This document shows, piece by piece, positions 14,133 to 17,416 of a stretch of 17,416 nt of DNA. The notes beneath the pieces are model-generated. The model made no database searches, was not told the origin of the DNA, and saw only the letters and a program-made list of their open reading frames with translations. Each line of letters starts with the position of its first letter. The stretch's first letter is position 1. Origin of the DNA: Hyphomicrobiales bacterium (GTDB lineage Bacteria > Pseudomonadota > Alphaproteobacteria > Rhizobiales > Beijerinckiaceae); the NCBI GenBank assembly GCA_900299065.1, contig OMIJ01000069.1, forward strand, positions 1-17,416, read 5' to 3'. The translations under genes and the position numbers were made by a program.

Positions 14133-15566
14133 TCACAGTTCAGATTTGTGATCGCGCAAGGCTTGACCAATGATCACCAGAGCTGGCGCCTGGATTGCGG
14201 CAGCTTCTGCCGCTTGTGGCAATTTCGAAATAGTTGAAGTCAAATGGCGTTCATTGGGCCATGAGGCCCGTTCAATGATGATAGCCGGAGTGTTCGGATC
14301 AAGCCCCTCAGCGCAAAGCCGGTTCGCCAGTGCTTGCAATGTCCGCACGCCCATATAGACAATAGTTGTTGCTTTGGGATCTGCCAGAGCGCGCCAATCC
14401 AGATCATCCGGCAATTGACCATTGCGAGCATGGGCGGTGATCATTTGCACACGTCGAGCCGTCTCCCGTTCAGTCAAAGAACGCTTGAGCGAAGCTGCTG
14501 CTGCTGATGCACTGGTAACACCTGGAATTATCTCAACCGGAATACCCGCTCTGTGCAGCGCTTCAATCTCTTCGCCGGCCCGGCCAAAGATCAAAGGATC
14601 GCCACCTTTCAATCTGACAATGCGGCGGCCTGCTTGTGCATGCTCAATGAGAAGCGAGATAATATCTTCCTGTGTGCAGGATGGCTTGTAACCCCGTTTG
14701 CCAACGGATATGCGCTGCGCCTCGCGCCTTGCCATATTGATGACGCCTGGCGCAACAAGATCATCAAACAGAACCACATCGGCTGATTGCAAAGCGCGCA
14801 CAGCTTTTAAGGTCAGCAATTCGGGATCGCCCGGACCTGCGCCGACCAAGGCCACATGTGTGGTGTTTTTGTCCGCATTGGATTGATGAAGTCCGGCCAG
14901 CATAGCCTCAAGATCAGACTCATCTGGTTTCTTCTCAGGATGCGATAGAGCGCGCCGCGCAAAAATCTCCCAGACTTTGCGCCGTGCATGAAAATCAAGA
15001 TTGAGCGCTGTAATCTTCGGGCGCCATGATTTTGCGGCTTTGGCCCAATGGCGCAAACCATCCGGAAGAAGAGTTTCAATCCAAATGCGCAAGGCCTGAC
15101 CAAAGACTGGCGCTGCGCCATCAGTAGAAATGGCAATCACCAGCGGTGAGCGTTCAATCAGAGAACCAAATTGAAAATCGCTCTGCTTGGGTTTGTCGAT
15201 TATATTGCAAATGACTCCGGCTTTGCGCGCCATTTGCCGAAAGGCGTCTATCTCCTCGACCGTTTCAAAATCACCAATAGCGAGTGCGGCCCCTTCAAAG
15301 TCTCTCACCTGCAGCTGTCTGTGCTCAATGTGCACAAGCCCCGTGCGTCGCGTCAGTTCTTTCAATTTGTCGCTGACATTGGTCGCAAATACATATGTTT
15401 GAGCTCCGCTGGCAGCAAGCAATTCAGCTTTCCAGGCGGCAGCATCTGAGCCTCCCGCGATGACAACGGATTTACCGGCGAGTTTAAAGAAAACCGGCAG
15501 GACAGAGAGCTCATCCAGCCCAGCGGAGGTCAATTTGTCCGGACGACGGGCTATGTCTTCACTCAT
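14133..15566 (-). CDS. cysG: Siroheme synthase (fused precorrin-2 dehydrogenase/ferrochelatase and uroporphyrinogen-III methyltransferase)
   Basis: Bifunctional enzyme that converts uroporphyrinogen III to sirohaem, the cofactor of sulfite and nitrite reductases. Residues about 20-160 form the NAD-dependent dehydrogenase/chelatase half: VIAGGSDAAAWKAELL (35-50), then FGSLIERSPLVIAISTDGAAP (133-153, given by key residues R139, S140, S148). Residues about 236-470 are the SAM-dependent methyltransferase: LVGAGPGDPELLTLKA (240-255), LFDDLV (266-271), VGKRGYKPSCTQEDI (288-302), VRLKGGDPLIFGRAGEE (317-333), IIPGVTSA (346-353), VYMG (403-406) and IERASWPNER (431-440). Length 477 matches E. coli CysG. 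Its ATG shares one base with the stop of the upstream dehydratase gene (TGATG), so translation is probably coupled. No sulfite or nitrite reductase gene is in the window. Confidence 0.95.
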   Translation of the reverse strand: MSEDIARRPDKLTSAGLDELSVLPVFFKLAGKSVVIAGGSDAAAWKAELLAASGAQTYVFATNVSDKLKELTRRTGLVHIEHRQLQVRDFEGAALAIGDFETVEEIDAFRQMARKAGVICNIIDKPKQSDFQFGSLIERSPLVIAISTDGAAPVFGQALRIWIETLLPDGLRHWAKAAKSWRPKITALNLDFHARRKVWEIFARRALSHPEKKPDESDLEAMLAGLHQSNADKNTTHVALVGAGPGDPELLTLKAVRALQSADVVLFDDLVAPGVINMARREAQRISVGKRGYKPSCTQEDIISLLIEHAQAGRRIVRLKGGDPLIFGRAGEEIEALHRAGIPVEIIPGVTSASAAAASLKRSLTERETARRVQMITAHARNGQLPDDLDWRALADPKATTIVYMGVRTLQALANRLCAEGLDPNTPAIIIERASWPNERHLTSTISKLPQAAEAAAIQAPALVIIGQALRDHKSEL

Positions 15567-15943
15567 CAGTTTTCATATTTGATATAAGCAAAGCGCTCAT
15601 CTTGCGGCGTGCCTTCAAGAGCGCCATTGGCAAGATCAGGCCGCCAGTCAATGACTTCGTCAATCTTGCGCGCAAGCTCGAAATCGCGCTCTGAAACGCC
15701 ATCGACATCATGTGTCGAAAGGCGCAGGCCAACCTTATTCCATGAGGCATGAATGTCAGGATGATGCCAGGCAACTTCTGCCAGATGACCGATCATATTG
15801 ATCAGCATCAGAGTGGACTTCCACCCCGTTGTCGTAAAAGTCCGCTGCAAACAGGCATCGGAGGCTGTCCAGTGCGGCAAATTTTTGAGCCGCAGCTGGA
15901 TCTCTGTATCGGATAAGGCGCGCAATTCAGGCATGGCACTCAT
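15566..15943 (-). CDS. phhB: Pterin-4a-carbinolamine dehydratase
   Basis: Pterin-4a-carbinolamine dehydratase, which dehydrates 4a-hydroxytetrahydropterin formed by aromatic amino acid hydroxylases and is widely present in bacteria that lack them. The core is clear: TGWKSTLMLINMIGHLAEVAWHHPDI (key residues His60, His61, Pro62), VGLRLSTHDVDGVSERDFELA (key residues His78, Asp81). A 25-residue tail after the usual end (RPDLANG to IKYEN) is longer than in typical 95-110 residue members. The frame extends upstream to 16024, but that would overlap the cytochrome c gene; ATG at 15943 (or 15934) gives 125 (122) residues. No good Shine-Dalgarno is seen. It is coupled to cysG by a one-base overlap and lies 37 nt after the cytochrome c gene. 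Confidence 0.88.
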   Translation of the reverse strand: MSAMPELRALSDTEIQLRLKNLPHWTASDACLQRTFTTTGWKSTLMLINMIGHLAEVAWHHPDIHASWNKVGLRLSTHDVDGVSERDFELARKIDEVIDWRPDLANGALEGTPQDERFAYIKYEN

Positions 15944-15980
15944 CCAAAGCCAGCGTTGTCCGCTGGACCGGGCAATCAGC

Positions 15981-16373
15981 TTATTTCTTGCCGCCCTTGG
16001 CATCGAACTGGACGAGGTAAGCAAACAGATTGTTCACTTCATTCTCGTTGTTAATACCAGCGAAGACCATTTTTGTGCCGGGAATTTTCGCCTTCGGATT
16101 TTTAATATATTCTTTGAACGTGGCCTCATCCCAAGTAATGCCGGAATTTTTATTGGCATCAGAATAAGCATAGCCTTCGATCTGGCCAGATTTGCGGCCG
16201 ATAAGGCCATTCAAAATGGGGCCGACAGCATTCTTGGCATCCGGGCCGATCTGATGGCAGGCCTTGCACTTCAAGAATGAGCGCTCGCCAGCTGCAACGT
16301 CCTGAGCCAAAGCCTGACCCGAAGCGCCAAGCAAGACGAACAGGGAGGCGACCAAAGTCACGTTAGATTTCAT
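15981..16373 (-). CDS. Periplasmic class I cytochrome c (c2/c550-like)
   Basis: Soluble electron carrier of 130 residues with a Sec signal peptide (MKSNVTLVASLFVLLGASG, cleavage near ALAQ at 21-24). One haem c site CKACH (Cys36, Cys39, His40) and a distal ligand Met102 in PGTKMVFAGI identify a class I cytochrome of the c2/mitochondrial-type group; GPILNGLIGRKSG and YSDANKNSGITWDE are characteristic. It would shuttle electrons between the bc1 complex and an oxidase or another periplasmic partner. ATG at 16373 is chosen because AAGGA is 7 nt upstream; the preceding ATG at 16379 is too close to it. The dehydratase and cysG genes follow on the same strand and may be co-transcribed. Confidence 0.93.
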   Translation of the reverse strand: MKSNVTLVASLFVLLGASGQALAQDVAAGERSFLKCKACHQIGPDAKNAVGPILNGLIGRKSGQIEGYAYSDANKNSGITWDEATFKEYIKNPKAKIPGTKMVFAGINNENEVNNLFAYLVQFDAKGGKK

Positions 16374-16576
16374 GATCATGTCCTTCAAAAGAAATGGCGC
16401 GCCTGTGCGTCGCCAGATATCATTGGCTAGCCGTTCCGGAAAAAGGGCCGGAGCGCTTCGATCAATAGTGAAGCCGGGAGGGAAACACAACCCCCGCAAA
16501 AGGCCATCTGACCTATCTTCCCTGAGGGTTAAGGCATAAATGGAGGGATCATTGGGAGTAAAAGTGTGAATCAGGT
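16374..16576. other. 203-bp intergenic region between the EAL gene and cytochrome c
   Basis: I see no coding frame with plausible start and composition here. A short inverted repeat TCCGG-N8-CCGGA lies around 16434-16451, with a T-rich loop when read on the minus strand; it is too weak to call a terminator with confidence. The promoter of the cytochrome c gene should lie here, but no convincing -35/-10 pair was identified. Confidence 0.4.
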
Positions 16577-17416
16577 CTAAACTTGGCCATTGAGCGGGCT
16601 CGCCCCCCTTTCCTCCCGGATCCGGGCCAAAAAATCCTGCCCTCGCATAGGCCGACCGAAATAAAATCCCTGTATGCCATCACAGCGTTCGGCCCGCAGC
16701 ATGGCCAGTTGGTGCAGCGTCTCTACTCCTTTGCCAATCACGCGTAAACCAAGGCTATGACCGCGCAGAATAATGGAGCGAACAAGGGCCGCATCATGCA
16801 GATCCTGAGTGATATTGCGAATAATGCTCTGGTCAATTTTGAGGCGGCTCACCGGCGGGCGACGGACATCATAAATCGAATCGAGATTGGATCCGACCCC
16901 ATCCACTGACAAGGTCACTCCCATATCTGTGAGCCTATGAAGATCAGCCGAACCTCTATCCCAGCTTTGCAATAAAATACTCTCGGTGAGTTCCAGCTCA
17001 AGATCCGTGCCCGTCAGGCCGGATTTAGCGAGAGCATCTGCGACCATATCTGGCATGCAAACTTCTCTTAATTGCAGGGGAGACAAATTGACGCTGACGG
17101 TCAGATTGCCAAATCCGGCTTCTTTCCATCCTCGGGCCTCCTTGCAAGCCTGACGCAGCACCCATTCATTGAGCGGGCCAATCAGGCCGCTCTCCTCCGC
17201 GCTGGCCAAAAATCGTTCTGGTGTCATGAGGCCTGTGCGCTGTCTGTGCCAGCGTAACAGCGCTTCAGCTCCCGCAATACGACCCGACATCAGATCAATC
17301 TGTGGCTGGAAGAAGAGCACGAATTGCTCTTTCTCGAAGGCTTCCTGCAATTCCTGACTGAGTTGCCTCTCGTCATTCATGCGCCCCTGTCGATCAGAAG
17401 CAAAGAAGCAACAATA
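16577..17416 (-). CDS. EAL-domain protein with degenerate active site, N-terminus beyond the window
   Basis: C-terminal EAL domain of the cyclic-di-GMP phosphodiesterase family. The frame stays open through the right edge; the residues before the ATG at 17380 (CCFFASDRQGRMNDERQL) resemble the linker that joins GGDEF to EAL, so the true start and probably a GGDEF domain lie outside. Numbering from that ATG: the EAL motif GAEALLRW (Glu39), Asn98 (SVNLSP), Glu130/Glu133 (ELELTES), Lys181 (LKIDQS) and Gln237 (IQGFYF) are present. The DDFG loop reads VDGVGSNLDS, keeping Asp160 but with Gly161 for the second Asp, and AEGVET reads GKGVET with Lys217 for the catalytic glutamate. It is therefore likely inactive as a phosphodiesterase and may be a c-di-GMP sensor or a regulator of its own GGDEF half. 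Confidence 0.88.
   Translation of the reverse strand, partial: YCCFFASDRQGRMNDERQLSQELQEAFEKEQFVLFFQPQIDLMSGRIAGAEALLRWHRQRTGLMTPERFLASAEESGLIGPLNEWVLRQACKEARGWKEAGFGNLTVSVNLSPLQLREVCMPDMVADALAKSGLTGTDLELELTESILLQSWDRGSADLHRLTDMGVTLSVDGVGSNLDSIYDVRRPPVSRLKIDQSIIRNITQDLHDAALVRSIILRGHSLGLRVIGKGVETLHQLAMLRAERCDGIQGFYFGRPMRGQDFLARIREERGASPLNGQV

Noticed and set aside
14116..14137. TGTGAC-N10-GTCACA inverted repeat between convergent genes
   Set aside because: It overlaps a coding end, has a 10-nt loop and no T tract, so neither a terminator nor a CRP-type site is convincing.
15944..16024. Longer N-terminus for the pterin dehydratase
   Set aside because: It would overlap the cytochrome c coding end and has no similarity to the dehydratase fold.
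1..17416. Mobile elements, CRISPR arrays, tRNA or rRNA genes
   Set aside because: No transposase or integrase frame, no spaced direct repeats and no tRNA-like or rRNA-like sequence was noticed on either strand.

Overview
The window looks like a chromosomal stretch from an alphaproteobacterium, most likely of the Rhizobiales/Hyphomicrobiales type. The indications are protein families typical of that group: a GTP cyclohydrolase II with a degenerate RibB-like front half, an OpgH followed by FkbM and an HGSNAT-like acyltransferase, a KGG protein behind an EcfG-type promoter, and a fused CysG next to a pterin carbinolamine dehydratase. Coding density is high, and I see no rRNA, tRNA, insertion sequence, phage gene or CRISPR array. 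Two genes run off the window edges: a YfhO-like membrane protein on the left and a GGDEF-EAL-type protein on the right.

Layout. 1-1109 (-): C-terminally truncated YfhO-like polytopic membrane protein. 1159-2304 (-): GTP cyclohydrolase II (RibA). 2422-3129 (+): RibD_C-type reductase without a deaminase domain, followed by cytochrome b561 (3153-3725). 3770-7154 (-): a compact four-gene operon, in transcription order BchC-like MDR dehydrogenase, 6-pyruvoyl-tetrahydropterin-synthase-like protein, GT4 glycosyltransferase and SAM methyltransferase; the last three are joined by TAATG and ATGA junctions. 7298-11948 (+): an osmoregulated periplasmic glucan (OPG) type operon of OpgH glucosyltransferase, FkbM methyltransferase, unknown secreted protein and HGSNAT-like acyltransferase. 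12044-12301 (+): small KGG-repeat stress protein with a good EcfG promoter, ending in a perfect 13-bp hairpin. 12374-13609 (-): secreted metallophosphoesterase with a Pho box. 13761-14120 (+): small secreted protein of unknown function. 14133-16373 (-): CysG, pterin-4a-carbinolamine dehydratase and a soluble cytochrome c. 16577-17416 (-): EAL domain with substituted catalytic residues, at the edge.

The most interesting region is 1159-7154. Two early riboflavin-pathway activities (GTP ring opening and a RibD-type reductase) lie beside an operon of a divergent pterin-synthase fold protein, a dehydrogenase, a glycosyltransferase and a methyltransferase. This would suit synthesis of a glycosylated and methylated pyrimidine- or pterin-derived small molecule. 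That product is inference. The second region of interest is the OPG operon, where an O-methyltransferase-like protein, an unknown secreted protein and an acyltransferase follow the glucan synthase and may decorate periplasmic glucan. Regulation can be read in two places: EcfG control of the KGG gene and PhoB control of the phosphoesterase.
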